Assembly: GCF_000300005.1 (NCBI RefSeq)
Contig: NC_018691.1
Span: 1,674,001 to 1,738,000 of the forward strand
From: Alloalcanivorax dieselolei B5
GTDB lineage: Bacteria > Pseudomonadota > Gammaproteobacteria > Pseudomonadales > Alcanivoracaceae
Reading direction: 5' to 3'
Length of the DNA: 64,000 nt
The first letter of the stretch is position 1. Each line of letters opens with the position of its first letter. A program made the position numbers and the translations under genes. Positions 24,440 to 33,473 of the stretch are shown piece after piece. Under the pieces are notes generated by a model. That model was given only the letters and a program-made list of their open reading frames with translations, had not been told where the DNA came from and did no database searches.

Positions 24440-25501
24440 ATGACAAGCCCCGAATTTTCGGGCGTTTTTCGCAAGCTGCGCGAACTTTTCGGAGTGCGTG
24501 AAGAGAGGCCGCCGATTGTAGACCGTCCGACTGACCTCGAGTTGCCCTGGGCCCCGGGTGCGGAAAACACCATTCAGGATATGCTGGACAGCCTCGGCTT
24601 CCCTTGGAGGGCAAGCTGCCAGGAACTCATTGATCGCTTCGGCCTGGTTCGTCACCCCGCCTACGACTGGGAGCAAAGCCCGATCATGCCTTGTCCATTG
24701 GCTCTCGACGGTTTGCTCTATCCCGTGTCTCCGCAAATATTCAGGACACCGTCCCGTAACCAGGTTCCTCTGTGGTTCAGCGGGAATGTCTGGATCAAGA
24801 CGGACCCTCTTGCCAACCTTCGTCATGCGCACCGTCGGATCACTGAATTGCTGGGGCCGGCTCCAATCGGAGTCCGCAACAATACGGTCTCCTCGATCTG
24901 GCGTGCCGGTCCGGCTCGTATTTCGCTGACCGTCTGGCCGCCAAAGCTTCAACCTCCGGGATGGAACGGGAGCATTCCGGCCCATGAGCGGGACCGGCGG
25001 CTGAAAACCGCCTGCTCAATTTATATCGAGCCTGGCTATCGCCGCCCGATGAGTGTGCAGGAAAGAGAATGGCTCAGGCGGTTTACGCCTCTTGATGAGG
25101 TACGCGGTGTGGTCCCGGCGTCAACGCTGGACGCATTGTGGGCCAGTGCCCCTGACGATTACAGCCAGGATTTTGTCTGCCTGCCGCCGCTTGATCAGGA
25201 CAATTTCCTGGGCCGGATCGGTTTGTCGTCGGAGCACGAAGCCTTGATTGTTTGTGCCAGGCAACTGCACATCATACCGGTCGAACGCATTGTTGCGCTC
25301 CGCCTGCAAAAGCTCCGACCCGCCAAGGGTGGAGGTGGAGCCTCCCTGAGCCTCATCTTTCAAACCTCCGCCGGCGCTGAGCGAGAGTCCGGCATCTCCG
25401 GTTGCTTCGGTGACATGGACGCACTGGATGATCTCGCTTCTCATCTCAGTAAAACCCTGAACCGTCCGCTGCAGGTGCCAGAACCGCAATACGATTGCTA
25501 A
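24440..25501 (+). CDS. Unrecognised 353 aa protein
   Basis: I do not recognise the family. The protein has no signal peptide or membrane helix and is rich in Pro, Arg and Trp (LPWAPGAENTIQDMLDSLGF, HPAYDWEQSPIMPCPLALDG). The final ~90 residues (EHEALIVCARQLHIIPVERI, ASLSLIFQTSAGAERES) look like a strand-rich PH-type domain. Residues 30-75 have the look of a SMI1/KNR4-like or immunity-type fold, but this is weak. ATG 24440 is six bases after GAGGAG; the frame opens 18 bases earlier. It stands alone in the accessory block after tRNA-Gly. Confidence 0.7.
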   Translation: MTSPEFSGVFRKLRELFGVREERPPIVDRPTDLELPWAPGAENTIQDMLDSLGFPWRASCQELIDRFGLVRHPAYDWEQSPIMPCPLALDGLLYPVSPQIFRTPSRNQVPLWFSGNVWIKTDPLANLRHAHRRITELLGPAPIGVRNNTVSSIWRAGPARISLTVWPPKLQPPGWNGSIPAHERDRRLKTACSIYIEPGYRRPMSVQEREWLRRFTPLDEVRGVVPASTLDALWASAPDDYSQDFVCLPPLDQDNFLGRIGLSSEHEALIVCARQLHIIPVERIVALRLQKLRPAKGGGGASLSLIFQTSAGAERESGISGCFGDMDALDDLASHLSKTLNRPLQVPEPQYDC

Positions 25502-25560
25502 GCGGTTCGGGGTCAGTTCCGGCCGCCACCGCTGTCCCCCCGGCGTCGTCGTTGCAGGGC

Positions 25561-25939
25561 TCACAGCGATAACGCAGCAAGGCAGGCGGGGCAACTGAAG
25601 CCCCTTTTCGCTTCTTCCTTCGGCAAACGCTTGCCCGAGCTCGTGCTGCAGGTCTGACCGGTTTTCAGGCTCCCGGTCGGTTCGACAAGCGATATTTTGG
25701 GGTAGTTGCGCAAGAACGATGGTCAGGCCGGAGGGCCTGATTGAAAGAGACTCGATTTCCCGGTCCTCGGACATGAACCTCAAGTGATAGGATCGGCGGT
25801 TGTATTTGCTGAGGCTGGAGGTGATCAGCGCGCCATCGACGCTGGCAAAGGGCAAGGATCGGCTGGATTGCCAGGACACGATATCAAGTCGATCGGGGTG
25901 AACGCGATAATGCGGCCGTAACGACCAGGCATACAGCAC
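25561..25939 (-). pseudogene. Possible decayed ORF with PH-like segment
   Basis: From GTG 25939 the minus frame encodes ~110 coherent residues (HPDRLDIVSWQSSRSLPFAS, SLSKYNRRSYHLRFMSEDRE, SIRPSGLTIVLAQLPQNIAC). It then becomes low-complexity and runs antisense into the 353 aa gene. A shift near 25640 would end in FSCPACLAALSL and a stop at 25561-25563. Without a frameshift the ORF would overlap its neighbour by ~380 bases. I read it as a frameshifted or truncated gene of unknown function. The remaining sequence, 25502-25560 and 25940-26061, holds nothing recognisable. Confidence 0.35.
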
Positions 25940-26061
25940 CCTCTATCCATGCCAGCAAGGAAGGTGTTTGCGATATTACGGCTGCCTGAATGGAGAGAAA
26001 AGGTTCATCGCGGTCCGTGAGCGTAGGACAGCGATACCAGACTCAGAGCCAAGGCTGTCGG

Positions 26062-26922
26062 TTATGGGTTATCCCGCACGGGCGCCACTAACACCGGGCA
26101 CCGCGCCGCTTCGCAGACTTCAGTGGCGGTCGTGCCGATGAGCTTGCTTTCCAGCCAGCCCTGACCGTGCTTGCCGATAATGATCAAGGTGCAGTCTCGC
26201 TCGGCGGCGATGCGCACTATGGTTTCAGCCGGGGTTCCGCTCTCTGTCAGCACGCTGACCTGTCCTGCTTCATCGGGCAGATAATCGCGCATGTGATTCA
26301 GTGCCGCTAGGGCCATCACCGGCAAGGCCGGGGTATTATTCAGGCCATCTGGGGTAAGCACGGTTAGCAGATCGATGCGGGTGGCCTCGGTGGACAACTC
26401 CCGGATGAGGTTTTCCGCGCCGCTGGCGTATTTGGACAGGTCCGTGGCCAACAGCACGTGGCCCAGCGCCGACTTGCTGGGGGGCATGTCCTGGGCTCCG
26501 GTGTCGTCCGCTTCGGGAGCAATCCATTCCAGAAACAGCGGGAGGGTGGTCTTGCGGATCAGGTCACGGGCGACGCTACCCAGAAACAGGTTGCTGACGC
26601 GACTGTGCGCCCGGGACCCGATGAGCAGCAAATCCGCTCTGAACTCTGCGGCGATGGCCAGTAACTCATCGGCCACCAGACCGGAGATCCGCACGCAGAC
26701 TGTAACCTCGAGGCCCGCTTCCTTGAGCGGCTCGGCGCAGCGTTCCAGCCATTCGCGGTAATTCTCACCGTGGTCGTAGGCGGCGAACTGGTTGTACCCG
26801 ACTCGCACCACATGGGCGAGAATCACTTTTTTGATACCCCAGCGGCTCAGATCCGCGACACGGGCCAGCGTGGGCGGCGTGGCGGGTGACTGGTCCAGGG
26901 CGACAAGTGCGGTGGTGAACAT
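26062..26922 (-). CDS. Two-domain universal stress protein
   Basis: 286 aa tandem Usp. Each half is an alpha/beta domain of ~140 residues (starts FTTALVALDQSPATPPTL and GHVLLATDLSKYASGAENLI). The second half has an intact nucleotide motif, IGKHGQGWLESKLIGTTA (G-2X-G-9X-G-T); in the first half the second Gly is replaced by Ala (IGSRAHSRVSNLFLGS), so ATP binding there is less certain. Tandem Usps of this kind support anaerobic or stationary-phase survival in pseudomonads. An FNR/Anr-like dyad about 100 bases upstream fits that role. Confidence 0.9.
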   Translation of the reverse strand: MFTTALVALDQSPATPPTLARVADLSRWGIKKVILAHVVRVGYNQFAAYDHGENYREWLERCAEPLKEAGLEVTVCVRISGLVADELLAIAAEFRADLLLIGSRAHSRVSNLFLGSVARDLIRKTTLPLFLEWIAPEADDTGAQDMPPSKSALGHVLLATDLSKYASGAENLIRELSTEATRIDLLTVLTPDGLNNTPALPVMALAALNHMRDYLPDEAGQVSVLTESGTPAETIVRIAAERDCTLIIIGKHGQGWLESKLIGTTATEVCEAARCPVLVAPVRDNP

Positions 26923-27021
26923 GGAGCCTCCTCCCGAATGGCGTGGCGGGACTGATGACAGCGCCGCCGTGAAAATTCACGGGGCCACACTCCGACAGTA
27001 CGCCAGCGGATGGCGGGAGAG

Positions 27022-27035
27022 TTGATCCTGGTCAA
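27022..27035. promoter_or_regulatory. Anr/FNR-like box upstream of usp
   Basis: TTGATCCTGGTCAA matches TTGAT-N4-ATCAA with one mismatch. It lies 100 bases before the usp start on the divergent side. The function is inferred from the consensus alone. Confidence 0.5.
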
Positions 27036-27454
27036 GGAGCCGGTCGACATACTCTGCCCTGAAAGGGGTTCTCAAGACCGTCCTTCCCTGGCGATCGACA
27101 ATCTTGGTGCGCGCGACAACATCCGTTTAAAATTCGCCAGGCGCCGTTGCGCGCCAACCCCGTTGTTACCCATCTGCATTTCATAAACAAGGCAGAGGTT
27201 GAATGAAAGCCACCTGGATCAGGTGGCTGGCAGGGTGACTTTTCGATCTTGTCATCGGATGGATCAGTTTCGGTATCGTCGCGCCCTTCCTTTCTCCGGT
27301 TGCCGGTGCCGAGCCGCATTGGCTGGCAGACGATCCCATCGCCCGGACCAAGCTCCTACAGCGGCTTTGTAGTCTGGTCTGCGCTGTGTTGCGTGTAAGC
27401 GTGCCAGCCGCGATGGTATAAAAACGCCGTTGATGAAACCGATGGGAGAGGAAA
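27036..27454. other. Intergenic stretch without a gene
   Basis: No reading frame with coding character. It contains a seven-pair hairpin GCCACCT-GGATC-AGGTGGC (27209-27227) and a relative of the dispersed CACGC motif near 27382-27405. The last 30 bases hold the ribosome-binding site (GAGAGGAAA) of the next gene. Confidence 0.5.
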
Positions 27455-28327
27455 ATGGCAAAGGACTGGCCCGAGCGTATACCCGAAGGGGAAGAGTTGC
27501 CGCTGTTGATGCGCTGTTGCGGCTACCGTTTCAACCGTGCCGGTAACGTGGCCGTCGACCCGGTTCCGCCGGAGCCTGAGGAATTGGCCGAGGCGGAACG
27601 GCTGGGTTGGGCGCCTGCGCAGACCATCTCGCTGTCCGCCGCCGATCTGATCGCACGAGCTATCGCCGCCGCGGCCCGATTGGATCCCGATCAGGTGGCC
27701 GCCGCGTTCGTGGCCGGCGTCGGCGGCAGCCACCCACGCGGGCGGCAGATATTGATCTCCTATGCCTGGGCCCGGCATTTGTCCGGTGCACCCAGGACCG
27801 ATTCGGGCCTGCCGGACTGCGGTTTGGCTGAAAGGTCCGAAGTTAACTTCAGCGACCAGGCACTGCGACTGGCATTGGGTTATGTCTGGAATGAGCTGCC
27901 GGCGAATTTTCTGCCTGATCTGGAGGCAGCCGCCGCGCAAGGGTTACCGTCGCCCAGCGCTGATGACGAGGCGGTGTTCCGGCGGCTGATCCAGGTGATT
28001 GGCTCGCAGGCGCCGGACACCACGCCGGGGGAATTGGAAAAGAATCTGGCGCGGCTCAAGTTGATCCCCAAAAGCGACAAGTACGCCCGTTACGGCATGC
28101 TGCAGGCGCTGGCGGAGGTCGGAGTGATCCCCAACCCGATCCTCGATCCGTCCTGGGATCGCCATATTCCCTACAGCGAGCGGATCGCGGCCCATCAGCA
28201 GGTGAAGGGCAGCCCGCGCTCGGATATCGTGCTGCCGTTGGCCGGTTGGCGTGGAGCACAGGGTATCGACGGTGCTCGTCTTCAGCAGGTGTTCGGCATC
28301 GAGCCGGCCTCGCCGTGCTCGCGGTAG
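27455..28327 (+). CDS. Unrecognised 290 aa protein
   Basis: No family recognised. Soluble, acidic, Ala/Pro-rich, with no export signal. The N-terminus has a paired Cys (LMRCCGYRFNRAGNVAV) and a poly-Pro/Glu linker. The middle contains ADLIARAIAAAARLDPDQVA and ISYAWARHLSGAPR; the C-terminal third (KYARYGMLQALAEVGVIPNP, SDIVLPLAGWRGAQGIDGAR) is the most folded-looking part. Base composition matches the chromosome and the start has GAGAGGAAA. The intact 870-base frame and codon use argue that it is a real gene. Confidence 0.65.
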   Translation: MAKDWPERIPEGEELPLLMRCCGYRFNRAGNVAVDPVPPEPEELAEAERLGWAPAQTISLSAADLIARAIAAAARLDPDQVAAAFVAGVGGSHPRGRQILISYAWARHLSGAPRTDSGLPDCGLAERSEVNFSDQALRLALGYVWNELPANFLPDLEAAAAQGLPSPSADDEAVFRRLIQVIGSQAPDTTPGELEKNLARLKLIPKSDKYARYGMLQALAEVGVIPNPILDPSWDRHIPYSERIAAHQQVKGSPRSDIVLPLAGWRGAQGIDGARLQQVFGIEPASPCSR

Positions 28328-28431
28328 TCCGTTGGCGGTCGAGGTGTTAATCGTTGCAATAACTCCGGTTCAGAAGGGTGCAGAAAATCTCCCCAGGCTC
28401 TAAGATGTGCTGGACAGCGAGATGATCTGCC

Positions 28432-29109
28432 ATGGCCCGATTACACCCTCGATTACTGCATGCCCTCAATTTATTGCCGACGGACCGGCCGGTACACTTG
28501 TTGACCCGTCACTCGGTTCGGGAACTGGCCAAGAACGGCTTCGCGGATTACCGGCTGCCGTTGACGCCCGAAGGCATCGAACTGGCACGGGATTGGGGCG
28601 GGCAGTTGACGCGCCCGGTGTCGGCGTTTTATTCCAGCCCGGTGGGGCGTTGCGTGGACACCGCCAAGGCCATGGCCGAGGGTGCGCTTCGCGCTGGCTT
28701 GATCGATCGTCCCATGGATGTGCTTACTGATACCACTCTGGTGGAACCGGGGTGCTATGTGCAGGACATGAATCGGGTGGGGCCCACCTTTCTCAAGATG
28801 GGTGCCATGCGATTCCTCAATCGCCATTTGCAGAATCCGTTCGAGGGCATGCTGTCGCCGGCGGATGGCTGCGCCAAGCTGGCCGGCTACCTGCGTGACC
28901 GGGAACCTGGCGGCGGTGAGCTGGCGGTCCACGTGACCCACGACACCATTCTCGCGGTGCTGGTGGCGGAACTGGAAGGGCGGCGCTCCATCAATCAGGA
29001 CGATTGGCCATGGATGATGGAAGGCCTCTGGGTCTGGTTCCAGGACGGTGGCATGCACTGGGTGTGGCGCGGCGAGCGCGGCCGCCGCGCGCTGCGTGCC
29101 TCCGCTTGA
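28432..29109 (+). CDS. Histidine phosphatase superfamily protein
   Basis: 225 aa protein of the phosphoglycerate-mutase-like superfamily. The catalytic N-terminal motif is LLTRHSVRE (RHS instead of the usual RHG), followed by LTPEGIELARDWG and AFYSSPVGRCVDTAKAMAEG. The second catalytic His is in VHVTHDTILAVLVAEL. Substrates in this superfamily range from sugar phosphates to phosphoproteins and cannot be predicted. It has 104 bases before it and 105 after, so it is likely a single-gene unit. ATG 28432 has only a weak ribosome-binding site. Confidence 0.85.
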   Translation: MARLHPRLLHALNLLPTDRPVHLLTRHSVRELAKNGFADYRLPLTPEGIELARDWGGQLTRPVSAFYSSPVGRCVDTAKAMAEGALRAGLIDRPMDVLTDTTLVEPGCYVQDMNRVGPTFLKMGAMRFLNRHLQNPFEGMLSPADGCAKLAGYLRDREPGGGELAVHVTHDTILAVLVAELEGRRSINQDDWPWMMEGLWVWFQDGGMHWVWRGERGRRALRASA

Positions 29110-29214
29110 TTTTGTCTTCGGTTACCCCCATTAACAACCGTTCGCTACGCACCGATTGGTAAAGCACTCGGATTAAAACCGTTTTCCGCCCCGGACCGGA
29201 AAGAGAGGTGATTT

Positions 29215-30156
29215 TTGTCGGCCTTGACCATTCGCAATCTGACCAAAACCTACGGCAACGGTGTCCAGGCGCTCAAGGGCATCGATCTGACCGTTGAAAA
29301 AGGCGAATTCTTCGCCTTGCTGGGCCCCAATGGCGCCGGCAAATCCACCACCATCGGCATCGTCAGTTCTCTGGTGAACAAGAGCGGCGGAGAGGTCGAG
29401 ATCTTCGGCCACTCGCTGGACCGGGAGCGGTCGCTGGCAAAAAAGAAGATCGGTGTGGTGCCGCAGGAATTCAATTTCAATCAATTCGAGAAAGTGTACG
29501 ACATCGTCGTCACCCAGGCCGGGTTCTACGGCATCCCCATCGCCGAGGCCAGACGACAGGCGGAGAAATATCTGCGACAGCTTGGCTTGTGGGAGAAACG
29601 CCAGTCCGCCGCGCGCATGCTCTCCGGGGGTATGAAGCGCCGCTTGATGATCGCCCGCGCGCTGGTGCATGAACCGGAGCTGCTGATCCTGGATGAACCC
29701 ACCGCCGGCGTCGACATCGAGTTGCGCCGCTCCATGTGGGATTTTCTCACCGGTCTGAATGAGCGAGGGCGCACCATCATCCTCACCACCCATTATCTGG
29801 AAGAGGCGGAGTCGCTGTGCCGGCGCATCGCCATCATCGATCACGGGGTGATCGTCGAAAATACCGACATGAGATCCCTGCTGGAGAAGCTGCAGATGGA
29901 GACCTTCGTGCTCGATCTGCAACGGCCGCTGCAAAGCGCGCCGGAATTGTGCGGCTTCCACGTGCGCCTGCGCGATGCCGCCACCCTGGAAGTGGATGTG
30001 CCGAAAACCGAGAGTCTCAATCGCCTGTTCGGTGCCCTGGCGGAACAGGACATTCAGGTACTGAGCATGCGTAACAAAGCCAACCGGCTGGAGGAATTGT
30101 TCGTGCGACTGGTGGAACGCAACGCGGATCTTGCCGGCAAGGAGGCCGCCTCGTGA
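29215..30156 (+). CDS. ABC-2 type exporter ATP-binding protein (YadG-like)
   Basis: 313 aa ATPase. Walker A GPNGAGKST near residue 42, Q-loop VVPQEFNFNQFE, signature LSGGMKRRLMIARAL, Walker B LLILDEPTAGVD, H-loop TTHYLEEAE; the ~90 residue tail is typical of DrrA/YadG exporters. The NFNQFE variant around the Q-loop is characteristic of YadG. The start is TTG 29215 after GAGAGGTG, an uncommon start chosen because no ATG or GTG gives the conserved N-terminus. It overlaps the permease gene by four bases. Confidence 0.92.
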   Translation: MSALTIRNLTKTYGNGVQALKGIDLTVEKGEFFALLGPNGAGKSTTIGIVSSLVNKSGGEVEIFGHSLDRERSLAKKKIGVVPQEFNFNQFEKVYDIVVTQAGFYGIPIAEARRQAEKYLRQLGLWEKRQSAARMLSGGMKRRLMIARALVHEPELLILDEPTAGVDIELRRSMWDFLTGLNERGRTIILTTHYLEEAESLCRRIAIIDHGVIVENTDMRSLLEKLQMETFVLDLQRPLQSAPELCGFHVRLRDAATLEVDVPKTESLNRLFGALAEQDIQVLSMRNKANRLEELFVRLVERNADLAGKEAAS

Positions 30157-30926
30157 GTTTTACTGAACAGTGGGTGGCGTTTCTCACCCTGGTGACCAAG
30201 GAAATTCGTCGTTTCGTGCGCATCTGGCCGCAGACGTTACTGCCGCCGGCAATCACTATGTCCCTGTATTTCGTCATCTTCGGCAACCTGGTGGGCAGCC
30301 GCATCGGCGACATGGGCGGCTTTGATTACATGCAGTACATCGTGCCCGGTCTGATCATGATGAGCGTGATCCAGAACAGCTACGGCAATGTGGTCAGTTC
30401 GTTCTTCTCCACCAAGTTCCAGCATTCCATCGAAGAGATGATGGTGTCGCCGATGCCGGCCCACGTCATTCTCACGGGTTACATGGTGGGCGGTATCGCG
30501 CGCGGCCTGATGGTCGGTGGCATCGTTACCGTGCTGAGTCTGTTCTTCACCCATCTGACACTGCAGCATGCCTGGATCACGCTGTCGGTGGTGGTGATGA
30601 CGGCGGCCTTGTTCTCTCTCGGCGGTTTCATCAACGCGGTGTTCGCCCGTAATTTCGATGACATCAGTATTATTCCCAATTTCGTGCTGACGCCACTGAC
30701 CTATCTGGGCGGGGTGTTTTACTCATTGGAGCTGCTGCCGGATTTCTGGCGTACGGTGACTCTGGCCAACCCCATCGTCTACATGGTCAACGCCTTCCGT
30801 TACGGTATTCTGGGGGTCAGCGACGTCAATGTGTACACGTCCCTGGGGACGATCGCGCTGTTCGTGCTGGGGTTCTATATCCTGGCCCTGTGGCTGCTGC
30901 ACCGTGGCACCGGTATCCGCGCCTGA
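30153..30926 (+). CDS. ABC-2 type exporter permease (YadH-like)
   Basis: 257 aa inner-membrane protein with six helices of the ABC2_membrane family. Landmarks: EIRRFVRIWPQTLLPPAITM, YMQYIVPGLIMMSVIQNSYG, TKFQHSIEEMMVSPMPAHVI, LTPLTYLGGVFYSLELLPDF. It partners the ATPase encoded just upstream (ATGA overlap). The substrate of YadGH transporters is not established. Nine bases separate it from queF, so the three genes are probably cotranscribed. Confidence 0.92.
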   Translation: MSFTEQWVAFLTLVTKEIRRFVRIWPQTLLPPAITMSLYFVIFGNLVGSRIGDMGGFDYMQYIVPGLIMMSVIQNSYGNVVSSFFSTKFQHSIEEMMVSPMPAHVILTGYMVGGIARGLMVGGIVTVLSLFFTHLTLQHAWITLSVVVMTAALFSLGGFINAVFARNFDDISIIPNFVLTPLTYLGGVFYSLELLPDFWRTVTLANPIVYMVNAFRYGILGVSDVNVYTSLGTIALFVLGFYILALWLLHRGTGIRA

Positions 30927-30935
30927 GACAAGACA

Positions 30936-31757
30936 ATGAGCTATTTGCAAGACGCCCCACTGGGGCAAACCAGTGAGTACGTGGATCAATACGCACCGGA
31001 GCTGTTGTATCCGGTACCCCGGGCACTGGCGCGGGAAAGCCTGGCACTGACCGGCACCCTGCCGTTCCGGGGCGAGGACCTGTGGACCGGCTATGAGCTG
31101 TCCTGGCTGGAACAGGGCGGCAAACCCCGGGTGGCGCTGGTGGAAGTCCGGGTGCCGTGCACCTCGGACAACATCATTGAGTCCAAATCGCTGAAGCTCT
31201 ACCTGAACTCGTTCGCCAACAGCCGTTACGCCGACGCCGACTCCGTGCGGGAGATCATCACCGCCGACCTGGGCGAGGTGGCCGGAGAAGCGGTGACGGT
31301 GCGGATTTGGTCCCTCGAGGAAGCGGCGGCGCAATCGGTTTGGCATAGCGACGGCGTCTGTGTGGATGAGCTGGACTTGACCATCGACACCTTCGAGTAC
31401 AACCCGGCTCTGCTGACCACCACGACGGGGGAGGTACACCAAGGCGAACTCTATTCGCACCTGCTGCGCAGCCACTGCCCGGTGACCAATCAGCCGGACT
31501 GGGGCACGGTGGTGGTGCGCTATGAAGGCGCGCCCATCGACCCCGGGGGTTTTCTGCGCTATGTGGTCTCCCTGCGTAACCACCAGGGCTTCCATGAGCA
31601 GATCGTCGAGCAGATGTTCGTCGACCTGCAACGCCAATGCGCCCCCGCCAAACTCTCCGTCCTCGGCCGCTTCACCCGCCGCGGCGGTCTCGACATCAAC
31701 CCGTTCCGCAGCAACTTCGAACCGGCGCCGGCGAACCGACGCACGATAAGGCAGTGA
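30936..31757 (+). CDS. queF: NADPH-dependent 7-cyano-7-deazaguanine reductase
   Basis: 273 aa type-II (two-domain, E. coli-like) QueF, which reduces preQ0 to preQ1 in queuosine synthesis, the only known biological nitrile reduction. The QueF motif is [12 protein letters not shown]; the catalytic Cys is in [16 protein letters not shown], with the adjacent Asp; the C-terminal [13 protein letters not shown] supplies a substrate Glu. It starts at ATG 30936 with typical [15 protein letters not shown]. No preQ1 riboswitch is seen; the gene follows the ABC exporter directly. Element B begins eight bases after its stop. Confidence 0.96.
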   Translation: MSYLQDAPLGQTSEYVDQYAPELLYPVPRALARESLALTGTLPFRGEDLWTGYELSWLEQGGKPRVALVEVRVPCTSDNIIESKSLKLYLNSFANSRYADADSVREIITADLGEVAGEAVTVRIWSLEEAAAQSVWHSDGVCVDELDLTIDTFEYNPALLTTTTGEVHQGELYSHLLRSHCPVTNQPDWGTVVVRYEGAPIDPGGFLRYVVSLRNHQGFHEQIVEQMFVDLQRQCAPAKLSVLGRFTRRGGLDINPFRSNFEPAPANRRTIRQ

Positions 31758-31764
31758 AGAAAGG

Positions 31765-31950
31765 CAGTTGACAGTTGATAGTGGACAGTTGACAGCGAAA
31801 GAAAAAATTCGGTCTATGAATTCTCTGTGGGAAGCTTGCTTGCAAGCGAATGGAACTCACCTCGGCGTTTGTAATATTCGCTTGCAAGCAAGCTCCCACA
31901 GCGGCTAAAAATTACCTGTTTTTGTTTTTCGTCTTTCGCTGTCAACTCTG
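31765..31950. mobile_element. MITE-like element B with REP core
   Basis: Second copy of the element at 11747-11979. The left terminal repeat (31765-31800) is complete; the right one (31934-31950) is cut down to TTTCGCTGTCAACT plus CTG, missing ~19 bases relative to copy A. The REP pair occupies 31825-31901 with the same AGCTTGCTTGCAAGC stem. It sits between the 3' ends of queF and abgT. Confidence 0.72.
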
Positions 31951-31952
31951 TT

Positions 31953-33437
31953 TTATGTTCCCAGCGGCCACCCCACCGCGATCCAGACGCCCAGTAGAAT
32001 GGACCAGCCCAGCAGCAGGGTCAGGCTGTAGGGCAGCATCAAGGCGATCAGGGTGCCGACCCCGGTGTCCGCCTGGTAGCGGCGGGCGAAGCCCAGCACC
32101 AGGGCGAAGTAGGGCATCAGCGGGGTGATGATGTTGGTGCTGGAGTCGCCCACGCGGTAGGCGGCCTGGGTGGCTTCCGGATCAATGCCGAGCAGCATCA
32201 GCATGGGAATGAACACCGGTGCCAGCACCGACCATTTGGCCGAGGCGCTGCCGATCAGCAGATTGATGGCGGTGCTCATCAACACGAACAGCAATAGCAG
32301 CAGCACGGTGGGCAAGGACAGCGTGCCCAGCCAGGCGGCGCCGCGAATGGCGAGTACCAGACCCAACTGGCTGTAGTTGAACCAGGCCACGAACTGGGCG
32401 GCGAAGAACATCAGCACCAGATAACCGGCCATGGACGCCATGCTGGTTTCCATCGCGGTAATGACGTCACCGGCGGAGCGGAACGCCCCGCTGACGCGGC
32501 CGTAGACCACGCCGCAGGCGGCGGCCACCAGGGCGATCAACACCACGATGCTGGACATGAACGGCGATTGCAGCAGAGCACCGGTGTCCGCGTTACGCAG
32601 CGGCGCGTCCGCCGGCAGCCCCAGCCAGGCCAGAAACGCCAGCCCCGCGATCAGGGTGACCAGCGTCCAGATCGCCGCGCGCCGGTGCAGGTGCGGTTGT
32701 TCGTCCCGGGCGCTTCCGTCCGCTTCGCCAGCGGCCAGCCGGGGTTCGACGAAGCGCACCGTGACCAGGGTCACCAGCGCGGTCACCAGCACGGTGGACA
32801 CGATAATGAACCAGTAGTTGCCAGCGGCGCTGACGGTGCGCTGAGGGTCGATGATGTGTGCCGCTTCGGTGGAAATCCCGGCCAGCACCGCGTCCACCGG
32901 ACCGAGCAGCAGGTTGGCGCTGTAACCGCCGGACACCGCCGCGAACGCGGTGGCGATGCCGGCCAGTGGAGAACGGCCGGCCAGTTGGAACAGCAGCCCG
33001 GCCAGTGGGATCAGCACCACGTAGCCGGCGTCGAAGGCGATACTGGACATGACGCCGGCGAACGCCACGGTGGCCACCAGAGTGCGGTGGGATGCCCGGC
33101 GTACCAGTGCCGCCAGACTGCCCCCCAGCAGACCGGAATGCTCGGCGATACCCAGGCCGAGCATCGCCACCAGCACAACGCCGAGCGGCGCGAAACCGGT
33201 GAAGTTGCCGACCATGTGACTGAACAGATATCGCAGGCCATCGCTGTCCAGCAGCGAGCGCACCACGATCTCCTTTTGTTCCTGAGGATGAAAGGCGTTG
33301 GCGCCGAGAGCGGACAGAATCGCGCTCAGAGGCAGCATCAACACGCATAACCAAACGAACAGCAGAGTAGGGTGGGGCAGCCGGTTACCCAGCCGTTCCA
33401 GGCGGCTCAACCAACCCGCCGATGCAGAAATCGCCAT
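31953..33437 (-). CDS. AbgT-family transporter
   Basis: 494 aa inner-membrane protein of the AbgT family, whose members import p-aminobenzoyl-glutamate or export sulfonamides with the proton gradient. Start NRLPHPTLLFVWLCVLMLPL; family segments include FTGFAPLGVVLVAMLGLGIA, SIAFDAGYVVLIPLAGLLF, GGYSANLLLGPVDAVLAGIS, SAKWSVLAPVFIPMLMLLGI and YRVGDSSTNIITPLMPYFAL. About eleven to thirteen helices with two re-entrant loops are expected. No abgA/abgB hydrolase genes lie nearby, so a folate-recycling role is not supported by context. Its stop codon begins two bases after element B. Confidence 0.92.
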   Translation of the reverse strand: MAISASAGWLSRLERLGNRLPHPTLLFVWLCVLMLPLSAILSALGANAFHPQEQKEIVVRSLLDSDGLRYLFSHMVGNFTGFAPLGVVLVAMLGLGIAEHSGLLGGSLAALVRRASHRTLVATVAFAGVMSSIAFDAGYVVLIPLAGLLFQLAGRSPLAGIATAFAAVSGGYSANLLLGPVDAVLAGISTEAAHIIDPQRTVSAAGNYWFIIVSTVLVTALVTLVTVRFVEPRLAAGEADGSARDEQPHLHRRAAIWTLVTLIAGLAFLAWLGLPADAPLRNADTGALLQSPFMSSIVVLIALVAAACGVVYGRVSGAFRSAGDVITAMETSMASMAGYLVLMFFAAQFVAWFNYSQLGLVLAIRGAAWLGTLSLPTVLLLLLFVLMSTAINLLIGSASAKWSVLAPVFIPMLMLLGIDPEATQAAYRVGDSSTNIITPLMPYFALVLGFARRYQADTGVGTLIALMLPYSLTLLLGWSILLGVWIAVGWPLGT

Positions 33438-33473
33438 AGTCGCTCCCGGTGGTGCCCCTGTTCGCCGAAGCGC

